Positions 51,747 to 60,811 of a stretch of 64,000 nucleotides of DNA are shown here, in pieces. Source of the DNA: Demetria terragena DSM 11295 (GTDB lineage Bacteria; Actinomycetota; Actinomycetes; Actinomycetales; Dermatophilaceae); the NCBI RefSeq assembly GCF_000376825.1, contig NZ_AQXW01000004.1, positions 248,001 through 312,000 on the forward strand, written 5' to 3'. Position 1 is the first letter of the stretch; every line of letters begins with the position of its first letter. The translations under genes and the position numbers were made by a program. Under the pieces are notes generated by a model. That model was not told the origin of the DNA. It worked only from the letters and a program-made list of their open reading frames with translations, and made no database searches.

Positions 51747-52400
51747 TCAATCTCCTCTGATGAGTGCTGCGAGAAGCAGCGGGATCTCTGAGCGCAGGAG
51801 CTCTGCGGCCTGCACACTGTCGTGGTGATGGCGGTGCAACGCGTTCTCGAAGGTTCCATCGAAGACTGCATAGGCACCGGCCGGAGAGAGCACGCACTCG
51901 GCGCGCGCGAGTTCGGCGTAGCGCTCCAGAACGCGCAGGATCATGTTCTCGAGTTGTCGATCCAGGTCACGGACGGTCTCGGCTAGATCGGTCTCGAACA
52001 TCGCCTGACACCGCAGGTCGTACCACAGCCGGTGCATCGCGGTGTCTTCGCGCAAGGTGGCGACCAGGCCCTCAGCGAAAGCAGTCGCCAGGTCGGGTGC
52101 CGTTGCCGACTCGGCAACAATCTGGTCGTAGCGGCTGACGCATCCCTCCTTGTATCTCCGGACGCAGAATGTGATCAGCTCAGCCTTGTCGCGGAAGTAG
52201 TAGTGCAGCACGCCGTGGCTGAAGTCCGATTTCTGGGCGATCTCGCGCAGGCTGGTGCGGGCATACCCAAGGTCGCCCAGTGTGGCGAGCGCCGCGTCAG
52301 CCAGTTCACCGCGACGAATCTCGAATTTCGCCAGCACGGGACGGTCAAATCGATCGTCCGCTGCAGGGGTCGTCCTGTCAGTCGTTGTCGCCTGAGCCAT
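51747..52400 (-). CDS. TetR family transcriptional regulator of the lipid gene set
   Basis: The 217-residue regulator has the TetR HTH: LADAALATLGDLGYARTSLR then EIAQKSDFSHGVLHYYFRDK. The ligand domain starts ELITFCVRRYKEGC. ATG 52400 follows GAGAGG; an in-frame ATG lies three codons earlier. It heads a two-gene operon with the thiolase and diverges from the SDR. Two palindromes in the shared promoter suit a TetR dimer pair. Ligand likely an acyl-CoA or lipid (inference). Confidence 0.88.
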   Translation of the reverse strand: MAQATTTDRTTPAADDRFDRPVLAKFEIRRGELADAALATLGDLGYARTSLREIAQKSDFSHGVLHYYFRDKAELITFCVRRYKEGCVSRYDQIVAESATAPDLATAFAEGLVATLREDTAMHRLWYDLRCQAMFETDLAETVRDLDRQLENMILRVLERYAELARAECVLSPAGAYAVFDGTFENALHRHHHDSVQAAELLRSEIPLLLAALIRGD

Positions 52401-52480
52401 CGCCAGCACCTCTCACCTTCACGCAGATCAGCACGTCTGCTTGTCACTTCCGGACGGAGACAGTCTAGGCAGCACCTGCG

Positions 52481-52520
52481 TTTGACCAATTGTCCAAATA
52501 AACCTTGACAACTGTCAAGG
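52481..52520. promoter_or_regulatory. Tandem TetR operators between TetR and SDR genes
   Basis: CCTTGACAACTGTCAAGG (52503-52520) has perfect 8-bp arms around AC. TTTGACCAATTGTCCAAA (52481-52498) is an imperfect palindrome of the same length and related core. Their centres are 22 bp apart, about two helical turns. A TAGACT on the minus strand (52468-52463) may be the TetR-thiolase -10. The region 52401-52584 holds no gene. Confidence 0.65.
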
Positions 52521-52584
52521 CTTCGGGGGAAGGTTGCGTTCAACGAGGTGATCCACCTCACACATCACGGCGCGAGGAGAACCC

Positions 52585-53373
52585 ATGACCACGATCGACT
52601 TGACCGGACGAGTAGCACTGGTGACCGGCGGCGCACAGGGCCTTGGCGCCGGAATGGCAGAGGCGCTTGCGGCGGCTGGCGCGCGGGTCATGGTCGCCGA
52701 CGTGCAGGACGCATCGGGTACGGCGGCCGCTCTCGGCGAGGGACACAGCTCTGTCGTGCTCGACGTGGCTGACGATGCTGCGTGGGAGAAGGCCATCGCC
52801 GCCACCGTTGAGCAGTTGGGTGGCCTGGACATCCTGGTCAACAACGCAGGTATTGAGATCACCTCGCTCCTATCGGACGTGTCAGCCGACGACGTGCAGA
52901 AGATGCTCAACGTCAACATCCTGGGCACCACCCTCGGGATCAAGAACGGGTTCCGTGCCATGCGTCCAGATGGGCCTGCGGGCAAGGGCGGCGTGATCAT
53001 CAACATCGCCTCGGTTGCGGCGACCATCGCCTTTCCAGGCATTGGCGTCTACTCCGCCACCAAGTCCGCGGTGGATCGCCTCACTCGCGTTGCCGCGATG
53101 GAATCCGGAGCCCTGGGCTTCGGCGTCCGCGTCAACTGCGTCTACCCCGGCCTGGTGCCGACCGCCATGGGAGCTGGCCTGGCCAACGACGTGGCCGAGA
53201 TCGGGCTCTTCGAATCACCCGACGCTGCCGTGGCCGCGGTCGTCGCCCAGACGCCCGGCGGGCGCCTCGGCACGGTCGAGGACATGGCCGACGCGGTCGT
53301 CTTCCTTGCCTCCGATGCCGCGAAGTTCATCACCGGCGCGGGCTTGCCCGTCGACGGTGGCATGGGCATGTAG
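52585..53373 (+). CDS. SDR family oxidoreductase
   Basis: A 262-residue SDR with VALVTGGAQGLGAGMAEALA, VNNAGIEITSLL, catalytic Ser in IINIASVAATI and VYSATKSAVDRLTR, ending TGAGLPVDGGMGM. It leads SDR-reductase-ACS and has GAGGAGAACCC before the ATG. Its neighbours suggest oxidation of a hydroxy group on a lipid or terpenoid-type acid. No substrate can be read from the sequence. Confidence 0.9.
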   Translation: MTTIDLTGRVALVTGGAQGLGAGMAEALAAAGARVMVADVQDASGTAAALGEGHSSVVLDVADDAAWEKAIAATVEQLGGLDILVNNAGIEITSLLSDVSADDVQKMLNVNILGTTLGIKNGFRAMRPDGPAGKGGVIINIASVAATIAFPGIGVYSATKSAVDRLTRVAAMESGALGFGVRVNCVYPGLVPTAMGAGLANDVAEIGLFESPDAAVAAVVAQTPGGRLGTVEDMADAVVFLASDAAKFITGAGLPVDGGMGM

Positions 53374-53421
53374 CCCCAGTCCTTCCCGCTCGCCCCACTC
53401 AGACTTCTCGAAAGGCCTTTC

Positions 53422-54549
53422 ATGAGTACCAAGCCCGTCATCGTCTACGGCGCCAGCGGCTACACCGGCCGCCTGGTCTGCGAATACCTGCGCGAATACA
53501 ACGTGCCGTTTATCGCGGCCGGCCGCAGCGCCGAGAAGTTGCAGGACTCGATGGATTCGCACGTCGCCGGCATTGAGACCGCCGATTATGAGGTCGTCGC
53601 CGTGGAGCACACGGTTGAAGCACTCACCGAACTCTTCCAGGGCGCCAAGGTCGTGCTCAACACCGTCGGCCCGTTCTCCGAACTGGGTCCGGCGGTCGTC
53701 GAGGCGTGCCTGGCCGCTGGCTGTCACTACACCGACACCACCGGCGAGCAGGACTGGCTGATCACCTGCGACGAGAAGTACGGCGCCGAGTTCGCCGAGG
53801 CTGGCTTGCTGCTCTCCCCCGGTATCGCGCACATGTACACCACGGGTGAGATCGCAGCCCAGGTCGCGTTGGAGACGCCCGGTTTGGACACGCTGGACAT
53901 CGCGGTGTTCTGGGGTGGCAGCCCGACCATCGCATCGACCCGCACCATTCTGGTCAACGCGGCGACCTCCTCGGCATACTTCCTCCAGCAGAACGAATAC
54001 GCGCCCTTTGACCCGGCACAGGGTTTGGTACCTCTCGTCGTACCCGGCCAGCACGAACTCGCCCAGTCCTTGCCGTGGGGTGGCACCTCACACCCGGTGT
54101 GGTTCAAGCGCGACCCGCGAGTCGCCAACTGCAGGGCTCAGGGCGGCGTGTTCAACGCGGCACTGATGACCAATGTCCCGCAGATCGTCGCCAGCGCCCT
54201 TGAGGCCACCAAGGACATGGACGAGGAGCAGCGCAACGAGGCGCTCACCGCGACAGCTCGGCAGGTCATGGACCAGATGCCACCGCGCGAGAACCCGCGC
54301 CTGAACAAGTCGTTGGACTCGGTGCATGCATCAGGACCGTTGGGTCGAGTGCATGTTGCCCTGCACGGCAATAGCAACTACAAGCAGACGGGTCTCTTGC
54401 AGGCCTATGCCGCCTACTACCTGCTGCAGCAGCCGCCATTGCGGGTGGGTTTTGCGTCCGGGTGCCAGGCCTTTGGCCACCGCGAGTTGCTTGGCGTTCT
54501 GCAGGCCTTCGGCCTGGTGTCCGCCCCCGTCGTGACCACGCAGGTCTGA
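53422..54549 (+). CDS. Saccharopine dehydrogenase-like NAD(P)-binding protein
   Basis: A 375-residue protein with N-terminal Rossmann PVIVYGASGYTGRLVCEYLR, then VLNTVGPFSELGPAVVEACL and AAGCHYTDTTGEQDW, the saccharopine dehydrogenase/trans-acting enoyl reductase pattern. The C-terminal part (LQAYAAYYLLQQPPLRVGFA) differs from lysine-pathway enzymes, and no lysine genes are near. A reductase acting on a lipid intermediate is more likely. 48 bp after the SDR, 4 bp before the ACS gene. Confidence 0.84.
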   Translation: MSTKPVIVYGASGYTGRLVCEYLREYNVPFIAAGRSAEKLQDSMDSHVAGIETADYEVVAVEHTVEALTELFQGAKVVLNTVGPFSELGPAVVEACLAAGCHYTDTTGEQDWLITCDEKYGAEFAEAGLLLSPGIAHMYTTGEIAAQVALETPGLDTLDIAVFWGGSPTIASTRTILVNAATSSAYFLQQNEYAPFDPAQGLVPLVVPGQHELAQSLPWGGTSHPVWFKRDPRVANCRAQGGVFNAALMTNVPQIVASALEATKDMDEEQRNEALTATARQVMDQMPPRENPRLNKSLDSVHASGPLGRVHVALHGNSNYKQTGLLQAYAAYYLLQQPPLRVGFASGCQAFGHRELLGVLQAFGLVSAPVVTTQV

Positions 54550-54553
54550 GCCC

Positions 54554-56113
54554 ATGCGCATCGTCGACTTCTTGGACAAGGGCGCTTCGCTTAACCCGGC
54601 CGCGCCATGTCTGACTACGGATGGAGCCTCACTGTCGTACGCCGACGTGCAGGAGACGTCCTTCGAGGTCGCCGCTGCGCTCCACGCTGCAGGGGTGCGC
54701 GCGGGAAGTTCGGTGGCCATTCTGGCCTCCAACGACCCGACCGCGTTCTCCTGTGTTTTCGGGATCAGTCGGGCTGGTGCCGTGTGGTGTCCCATTAACC
54801 CGCGGAACGAGGCAGCAGAGAACCGTGAACTGCTCGACCTGTTCGACTGCGAGGTGCTGTTCTTTCAGCGCTCGTATGCCGACCTGGTCGCCGCTATCGC
54901 ACCCGACCTCCCGAAAGTGCGCGTCTGGGTCTGCCTTGACGCTTCGTCCGCTGCCCTGGACGAACGTCTGCCAGACGCGCTCACCTGGTCCGACTTCCTG
55001 GCACCAGGGCGCCAGGAAGTCGGCCGGGTCGATCTTCCCGCCGTCGACGATCGGGCCATGATCGCCGGCACGGGCGGCACCACCGGCCGACCCAAAGGGG
55101 TGACGCTCAGCGGAACCAACCTAGAGACGATGACCGCCATCACCTTGATGGCGTATCCGTTCGACGGGCGTCCGGTCTACCTCGCCCTCGCCCCACTGAC
55201 CCACGCCGCGGGGGTGCTGAGCTTTCCCATCCTGTGCCTTGGCGGCGAAATCGTCATCATGCGGGCGCCGGACGTCGGCGGATTCCTGGAGCACCTCGAG
55301 CACCACCAGGTGACGCATACGTTCCTGCCACCCACGTTGATCTACATGGTCCTGGGCCATGAAGCACTCGAGCGCACCGATCGTTCCTCGCTGCAGTGTT
55401 TTTGGTACGGCGCGGCGCCCATGTCGGCGACTCGCCTGGAGGAAGCACTGACTCGAATCGGGCCAGTCATGGCCCAACTCTTCGGTCAGACCGAAGCGCC
55501 CATGATGATCTCCACGATGTCCCCCGCCGACCACTTTGGACCAGATGGCGCTCCGGCGCTGGACAAACTGTCCTCGGCGGGCCGTCCTGCTCCCCTGGTC
55601 ACCGTTGCCATCCTCGACGACAAAGGGAACCAGTTGCCGCGCGGAGAGCGCGGTGAGATTGGCGTTCGCTCATCCTTGGTCACCGCGGGGTATTACAAGA
55701 ACCCCGAAGCCACGGCCGAAGTCAGTGCACACGGCTGGCATCACACAGGCGACATCGGCTACCTCGATGAGGACGGCTTCCTCTTCATCGTCGACCGCGC
55801 CAAAGACATGATCATCACCGGCGGCTTCAATGTGTTCTCCACCGAAGTCGAGCAAGCCCTCATGGCGCACCCGGCCGTACGCGACTGCGCCGTGATCGGT
55901 CGCCCAGACGAAAAATGGGGCGAGCGCGTTGAAGCCGTGATTCAGCCCGTCCCCGATGTCGATTTCGACGCCGGTGAACTCATGGCCTTCGTGAAGGGCC
56001 GCATCGGGTCAGTCAAGACCCCCAAGGTCATCCACGTCTGGACCGACTTGCCGCGCTCCAAGGTGGGCAAGGTGCTCAAGAACGAGATCAAAGACGGACT
56101 CGCCGCTCCATGA
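54554..56113 (+). CDS. Acyl-CoA synthetase (AMP-binding)
   Basis: A 519-residue ANL enzyme. The P-loop is IAGTGGTTGRPKGVTLSG, acyl/AMP sites QLFGQTEAPMMISTMSP and GWHHTGDIGYLDEDGFLFIV, and the hinge plus catalytic Lys in DRAKDMIITGGFNVFSTEVE and PRSKVGKVLKNEIKDGL. It should activate a carboxylic acid as CoA thioester. With SDR, reductase and thiolase-like genes it forms a degradation or modification set under one TetR regulator. Its 3' end overlaps the GNAT remnant. Confidence 0.92.
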   Translation: MRIVDFLDKGASLNPAAPCLTTDGASLSYADVQETSFEVAAALHAAGVRAGSSVAILASNDPTAFSCVFGISRAGAVWCPINPRNEAAENRELLDLFDCEVLFFQRSYADLVAAIAPDLPKVRVWVCLDASSAALDERLPDALTWSDFLAPGRQEVGRVDLPAVDDRAMIAGTGGTTGRPKGVTLSGTNLETMTAITLMAYPFDGRPVYLALAPLTHAAGVLSFPILCLGGEIVIMRAPDVGGFLEHLEHHQVTHTFLPPTLIYMVLGHEALERTDRSSLQCFWYGAAPMSATRLEEALTRIGPVMAQLFGQTEAPMMISTMSPADHFGPDGAPALDKLSSAGRPAPLVTVAILDDKGNQLPRGERGEIGVRSSLVTAGYYKNPEATAEVSAHGWHHTGDIGYLDEDGFLFIVDRAKDMIITGGFNVFSTEVEQALMAHPAVRDCAVIGRPDEKWGERVEAVIQPVPDVDFDAGELMAFVKGRIGSVKTPKVIHVWTDLPRSKVGKVLKNEIKDGLAAP

Positions 56114-56325
56114 GCTGGGCGTCGGGGGTCTCGAAACCCATTCGGGCGTAGAGGGATCGGCCGATCGGGGCGGAGTTGAGCTGGTAGCGTTCCACGCCGG
56201 TTTGCTCGCCCCAGTCGAACATCACACGGATCAACGACTCCCCCAGTCCTTGACGACGGTGTGTGGGTGGCCCGCTCGATCGTGACCTCGCTCACAGCGG
56301 GAGTCTTGCACAGGGCCACCGGCAC
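56088..56325 (-). pseudogene. Frameshifted remnant of a GNAT acetyltransferase
   Basis: On the minus strand the frame ending at 56088 reads RRQGLGESLIRVMFDWGEQT, then NSAPIGRSLYARMGFETPDA and QLMERRVRL. This is the acetyl-CoA loop and final helix-strand of a GNAT enzyme. The upstream piece SEVTIERATHT (from about 56290) is in another frame, so at least one frameshift separates them, and the N-terminal half is gone. The tail overlaps the acyl-CoA synthetase by 26 bp. No intact start is found. Not related closely by eye to the GNAT at 38604. Confidence 0.5.
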
Positions 56326-56340
56326 ATCAGCCGGGTGTCG

Positions 56341-56766
56341 TCAACGCCGACCGGTGGCCATGCTGTCCACGCTGTAGCGGCCAGGACCGACTGCCGCCAA
56401 GGCCAACGCAAACGCGCCGAGCACCGCAACGAACTCCCAGCCACCTTCGGAGGCGAACAGACCGGCCTCACGGTGGGTGAACCAGAACGCGCCAGCCATC
56501 ACGCAGGCAAACAGGACGCCCACAACGACCGTGAGAGCGCCGACAACCAACAGGACGCCACCGACTAGCTCGACGGACGCGGTGAAGTACGCCGCCACGG
56601 TGGGCAGCGGTATGCCCATCCCGTCAAAACTCTTGCTCACCGTGTCGATTCCCTGGTCAAAGAATTTCTGAGACCCGTGGGCAATCATCACGACTCCCAA
56701 CAGGATTCGGGTGATCAGCAGGACGGCATCGGTGACAGCCGCGGACGGGTTGAGAAAACTCTTCAT
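56341..56766 (-). CDS. DoxX family membrane protein
   Basis: A 141-residue protein with four membrane segments in the DoxX order: LLITRILLGVVMIAHGSQKF (with the His-Gly signature), AAYFTASVELVGGVLLVVGA, VGVLFACVMAGAFWFTHREA, and VAVLGAFALALAAVGPGRYS. The family is linked to thiosulfate:quinone oxidation or redox stress; the actual role is unknown here. It lies 54 bp from the thrS end and is the last gene of the accessory block. Confidence 0.88.
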   Translation of the reverse strand: MKSFLNPSAAVTDAVLLITRILLGVVMIAHGSQKFFDQGIDTVSKSFDGMGIPLPTVAAYFTASVELVGGVLLVVGALTVVVGVLFACVMAGAFWFTHREAGLFASEGGWEFVAVLGAFALALAAVGPGRYSVDSMATGRR

Positions 56767-56820
56767 GCCTGTCAGATTAGGTTGCCCTTGGTCCCAAAAG
56801 GGGATCGCGACACGGTGACT

Positions 56821-58818
56821 TCACTCACCCGCAGAAGTCACCTGCGCCTTGGTCTTAATGGCCGCACAGATCTCAGCGATCGCATCGTCGATCGCGACAC
56901 CATTGCGCTGGGAGCCGTCGCGGTAACGGAACGACACTGCACCCGCGTCGCGGTCCTCTCCCCCGGCGATGAGGACAAACGGCACCTTGGCCTTACTGGC
57001 ATTGCGGATCTTCTTCGGGAAACGCTCTGAACCGTCATCGAGTTCGACGCGAATTCCCTTCTCCCGCATGCGGTCTAGAACATCCGACAGATACGGAGCG
57101 AACTCTTCCGCAACTGGAACCCCGAGCACCTGGACGGGCGAGAGCCACGGAGGGAACGCGCCGGCGTAGTGCTCGACCAGGACCCCGAGGAACCGCTCGA
57201 TGGAGCCGAATTTCGCCGAGTGAATCATGACGGGGCGCTGCCTGGTGCCGTCGCTGGCCTGGTACTCCAACTCGAAGCGCTCGGGCTGGTTGAAGTCGTA
57301 CTGGATCGTCGACATCTGCCACGAACGCCCGATCGCGTCACGGGCCTGGACTGAGATCTTCGGCCCGTAGTACGCAGCGCCGCCCGGGTCGGGAACCAGC
57401 TCCAGGCCGGAGCCCACAGCAACCTCCTCAAGGATGCGGGTGGCCTCAACCCACTCATGGTCTGAGCCGATGAACTTCGCCGACTTCTCCCCATCCTCAT
57501 CGCGCGTGGACAGCTCGAGATAGAAATCATCGAGACCGAAGTCCCGCAGGAGCGACAGCACGAAGTCCAACAGGTGTTGAATCTCGCCGGGCGCCTGCTC
57601 CCGGGTGACATACGAATGGCTGTCGTCCTGGGCGAACCCGCGAACGCGAGTCAGCCCGTGCACCACACCGGATTTTTCGTTGCGGTAGACGTGGCCGAAC
57701 TCGAAAAGGCGAACCGGCAACTCGCGGTAGGAACGCCCGCGCGACCGGAAGATCAGGTTGTGCATCGGGCAGTTCATGGCCTTGAGCCGGTAAGGCGTCT
57801 CATCGACATGGAATTGCTCGAACATGCCATCGGCGTAGTACGGCAGGTGTCCGGAAGTGTGGAACAACGCTTCCTTGGAGATGTGCGGAGTCCCGACGTA
57901 GTCGAAGCCTTCCTCCAGGTGACGCTGGCGGACGTAGTCCTCCATCTCCCGTTTGATGACCCCACCCTTGGGGTGGAAGACCGGGAGCCCGGAGCCGAGT
58001 TCCTCAGGGAAGGAGAACAGGTCAAGGTCGGCGCCAAGACGCCGGTGGTCACGCTTCTCCGCTTCGGCGAGGCGCTCGAGGTAGGCCCTCAGATCGTCTT
58101 TGCTAGCCCAGGCGGTCCCATAGATACGCTGCAACTGAGGATTCTTCTCTGAGCCGCGCCAGTAGGCCGCAGCCGAGCGCATCACCTTGAACGCGTTGCC
58201 GATCACCTTGGTCGACGGCACATGCGGGCCGCGGCACAGGTCGCCCCAGGCACGGCTGCCGTCCTTGCGCAGGTTGTCGTAGATCGTCAACTCGCCAGCG
58301 CCGACCTCGGCGCTCGCGCCCTCAGCGGCTTCTTCTGCTCCGCCCTTGAGGCCGATGAGCTCCAATTTGTATGGCTCGCCGGACAATTCGGCGCGTGCCT
58401 CCCCGTCGCTGACTACGCGACGCTCGAAGGTCTGCCCTTCGTTGATGATCTTCTGCATGGCCTTCTCGAGGGCCTTGAGGTCCTCGGGCTGAAACGGTTC
58501 TTCGACGTCGAAGTCGTAATAGAAGCCATCCGTAATGGGCGGGCCAATCCCCAACTTGGCGTCGGCATTGGCCTGCTGGACGGCCTGCGCCAAGACGTGC
58601 GCGGTGGAGTGCCGCAGGATCGCCAGACCGGCTGGTGAGTCGACGGTAATCGGCGCGACCTCCGAACCGTCGAGAAGTTCGCGGAAGAGATCCTGTTCCT
58701 GGCCGTTGACGGTCATGGCAACGACGGAGCGGTCCTGGCCGAAAAGGTCCGTGCCTGTCGTTCCGGCGTCCACCGATCGGCTCTCTCCATCGATGGTCAC
58801 GGTGAACTGTGCGGGCAC
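56821..58818 (-). CDS. thrS: Threonyl-tRNA synthetase
   Basis: The 665-residue enzyme has an N-terminal TGS domain ([20 protein letters not shown]), the editing domain with [20 protein letters not shown], the catalytic core with [20 protein letters not shown] and RYRELP-like motif 2 ([20 protein letters not shown]), and an anticodon domain ([20 protein letters not shown]). GTG 58818 has GAGGAGACCCC before it; the longer frame is unlikely. No T-box leader is recognisable in the 106-bp upstream gap. Confidence 0.96.
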   Translation of the reverse strand: MPAQFTVTIDGESRSVDAGTTGTDLFGQDRSVVAMTVNGQEQDLFRELLDGSEVAPITVDSPAGLAILRHSTAHVLAQAVQQANADAKLGIGPPITDGFYYDFDVEEPFQPEDLKALEKAMQKIINEGQTFERRVVSDGEARAELSGEPYKLELIGLKGGAEEAAEGASAEVGAGELTIYDNLRKDGSRAWGDLCRGPHVPSTKVIGNAFKVMRSAAAYWRGSEKNPQLQRIYGTAWASKDDLRAYLERLAEAEKRDHRRLGADLDLFSFPEELGSGLPVFHPKGGVIKREMEDYVRQRHLEEGFDYVGTPHISKEALFHTSGHLPYYADGMFEQFHVDETPYRLKAMNCPMHNLIFRSRGRSYRELPVRLFEFGHVYRNEKSGVVHGLTRVRGFAQDDSHSYVTREQAPGEIQHLLDFVLSLLRDFGLDDFYLELSTRDEDGEKSAKFIGSDHEWVEATRILEEVAVGSGLELVPDPGGAAYYGPKISVQARDAIGRSWQMSTIQYDFNQPERFELEYQASDGTRQRPVMIHSAKFGSIERFLGVLVEHYAGAFPPWLSPVQVLGVPVAEEFAPYLSDVLDRMREKGIRVELDDGSERFPKKIRNASKAKVPFVLIAGGEDRDAGAVSFRYRDGSQRNGVAIDDAIAEICAAIKTKAQVTSAGE

Positions 58819-58884
58819 GGGGTCTCCTCGGGAACGTAAGTGGCAGCGCGCACGGTCTACGGTCGAACGCGCCCCAAGATTACC

Positions 58885-58917
58885 GGCCCCGGGGTGCACC
58901 TCCCGCGCCCCGGGGCC
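58885..58917 (-). terminator. Strong terminator closing the carnitine operon
   Basis: GGCCCCGGGG (58885-58894) and CCCCGGGGCC (58908-58917) form a perfect 10-bp GC stem with a 13-base loop, 7 bases past the BCCT stop. It isolates thrS from the upstream operon. A U-tract is lacking, as is common in high-GC actinobacteria. Confidence 0.7.
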
Positions 58918-58924
58918 AGACCGC

Positions 58925-60766
58925 TTAGTCCGGACGGTCCTTTGACTCCGACTCACGCGTGGCCTCGACGTACCACTCAGTCAGGTTCGGATCGTCAGTG
59001 TCCAGCCAGGCACCGGCACCGGTGTGCTCATCGACCTGGGTCGCACCGAAGACGAAGTCGTCACCGTGCCCCTCGATACCGCGCCGCACGCCCTGCTCCA
59101 CGGCGGCGTTCGCGTACTTGGCTCGCAGGATGTAGGGGTCGGTCTGCAGGTCCTTCCACCACGCAAACATGATCCCGATGATGATTATCGCGAACGGCAG
59201 TGCCGTGTCGATCATGATCGCCTGGAGGCCACCGAGCGCGTCCTCCCCACCGGCAATCAGCAGCGATATCGAGGTCAGACCCAGCAGGACACCCCAGGTG
59301 ATCGTCACCCAACTCGACGGTTCAGGCTTGCCACCTTGGGACAAGGAGCCCATCACGATCGAGGCGGAGTCTGCCGATGTCACGAAGAAAATCACGATGG
59401 ACAGCAGCGCCAACACCGACGTGATGGTGCTGAGGGGCAGGTTGTCGAGGACCGCGAAGAGCCTGGCCTCGGGGCTCCCGGCCCCGCTAATGCCCTTGCC
59501 CTCGGATTCCATGTGCATCGCGGTGCCGCCAAAGATCGAGAACCACACGAAGCACACGCCTGCCGGAACCACGACCACGACGGTGGTGAACTCCCGCAAG
59601 GTGCGACCACGCGAGATCTTGGCGATGAACAGTCCCACGAAGGGCGACCAGGCGACCCACCATGCCCAGTAATACGTCGTCCAGCCCGCCATGAAGTCCG
59701 AAGCGTCCTGACCTTGATTCGGGTTGCGCGACAGCATCGTGCCGAGGCTGCTCCCGAATTCGGTCAGTCCGGCTGGCATCAGGTTGAGCAAGAAGACGGT
59801 CGGTCCGGCGATAAACACGAAAACCGCAAGCAGACCAGCCAGTGCCATATTGATGTTGGACAGCGCCCGGATTCCGCGCTTGATCCCGGAGACGGCCGAG
59901 ATAATAAACAGCGCGGTCAGGATGGCCATCACGGCGATGAGAAACGCGTTGCCGACCGGCCCGGCTCCGGTGACCACTTCGTAGCCACGGCCAATCTGTA
60001 GCGCACCGATGCCGAGGGAGATCGCGGTGCCGAACAGGGTCACGATGATCGCGAAAATGTCGATCGCGGCACCCAGGGGTCCGTGCGCCCGTGACCCCAG
60101 CATCGACTCGAACAGGGAGGAAAACAGTGGTGTCCGCCCGCGCCGGTAGGCGCTGTAGGCGATAGCGCCGCCGACCAGGGCGTAGAAGGCCCAGGCGATG
60201 GGGCCCCAGTGGAGGAACGTCTGGGCCATGGCCATCTGCACCGCGTCGGGCGAGCCGGCCTCGGCGTTTGCTCCGTGTGGTGGCTCCAGGAAATAGGTCA
60301 GTGGCTCGTGCGGCCCGTAAAAGAGCAGCCCGATGCCCATACCCGCGGAGAAGAGCATCGCGATCCAGGAAACCGTCGAGAACTCGGGCTTCTCGTCATC
60401 CTCCCCCAGCCTGATGCCGCCGGTACGGCCATAGCCCACCACCAGCATGAACAGCGCGATCGCGATCGCCAGGATGCCGAACATCCAGCCGAAGGTGCCG
60501 GTCACCCAGGCCAGCGAGGTCTCTCCGACGTCCTTGATGCTGTCGGGCGACGCAAAGGCCCAGATGATCACGGCGGCCACCAAGGCGCCCGCGATCACGA
60601 ATACCGTCCGGTTGGTCGCAAACGTCCGACGCGTGCTTTCGACTCCGATTCCGGGGATGAGGGCCGGATGGACTAGGCCAGGTCGGGTCACCTCCTTGAT
60701 CATCCGTTTCACCGGTCGTGGTGGCCGCGCTCCGGTATCGGGTTGGGGGTCTGTCGGCTCAGGCAT
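58925..60766 (-). CDS. BCCT family transporter, probably carnitine/betaine
   Basis: A 613-residue transporter with 12 predicted membrane spans. The conserved Trp-rich segment [20 protein letters not shown], the [19 protein letters not shown] stretch and [20 protein letters not shown] are BCCT family hallmarks. N- and C-terminal tails of about 50 and 75 residues are charged and may sense osmolarity. It is the last gene of the regulator-BKACE-dehydrogenase operon, so L-carnitine is the likely substrate. It could also import glycine betaine or choline. Confidence 0.92.
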   Translation of the reverse strand: MPEPTDPQPDTGARPPRPVKRMIKEVTRPGLVHPALIPGIGVESTRRTFATNRTVFVIAGALVAAVIIWAFASPDSIKDVGETSLAWVTGTFGWMFGILAIAIALFMLVVGYGRTGGIRLGEDDEKPEFSTVSWIAMLFSAGMGIGLLFYGPHEPLTYFLEPPHGANAEAGSPDAVQMAMAQTFLHWGPIAWAFYALVGGAIAYSAYRRGRTPLFSSLFESMLGSRAHGPLGAAIDIFAIIVTLFGTAISLGIGALQIGRGYEVVTGAGPVGNAFLIAVMAILTALFIISAVSGIKRGIRALSNINMALAGLLAVFVFIAGPTVFLLNLMPAGLTEFGSSLGTMLSRNPNQGQDASDFMAGWTTYYWAWWVAWSPFVGLFIAKISRGRTLREFTTVVVVVPAGVCFVWFSIFGGTAMHMESEGKGISGAGSPEARLFAVLDNLPLSTITSVLALLSIVIFFVTSADSASIVMGSLSQGGKPEPSSWVTITWGVLLGLTSISLLIAGGEDALGGLQAIMIDTALPFAIIIIGIMFAWWKDLQTDPYILRAKYANAAVEQGVRRGIEGHGDDFVFGATQVDEHTGAGAWLDTDDPNLTEWYVEATRESESKDRPD

Positions 60767-60811
60767 ACGGGGTCCTCAGGCTCGTGACGGTCATGGCGGT
60801 AGGGCGGTCGG

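Noticed and set aside
53422-54549. Lysine-pathway saccharopine dehydrogenase
   Set aside because: No lysine genes are near, and the neighbours are acyl-CoA synthetase and SDR; the broader reductase family is the safer call.
58819-58924. T-box riboswitch upstream of thrS
   Set aside because: The 106-bp gap is mostly the BCCT terminator, with no T-box consensus or stem I-like structure.
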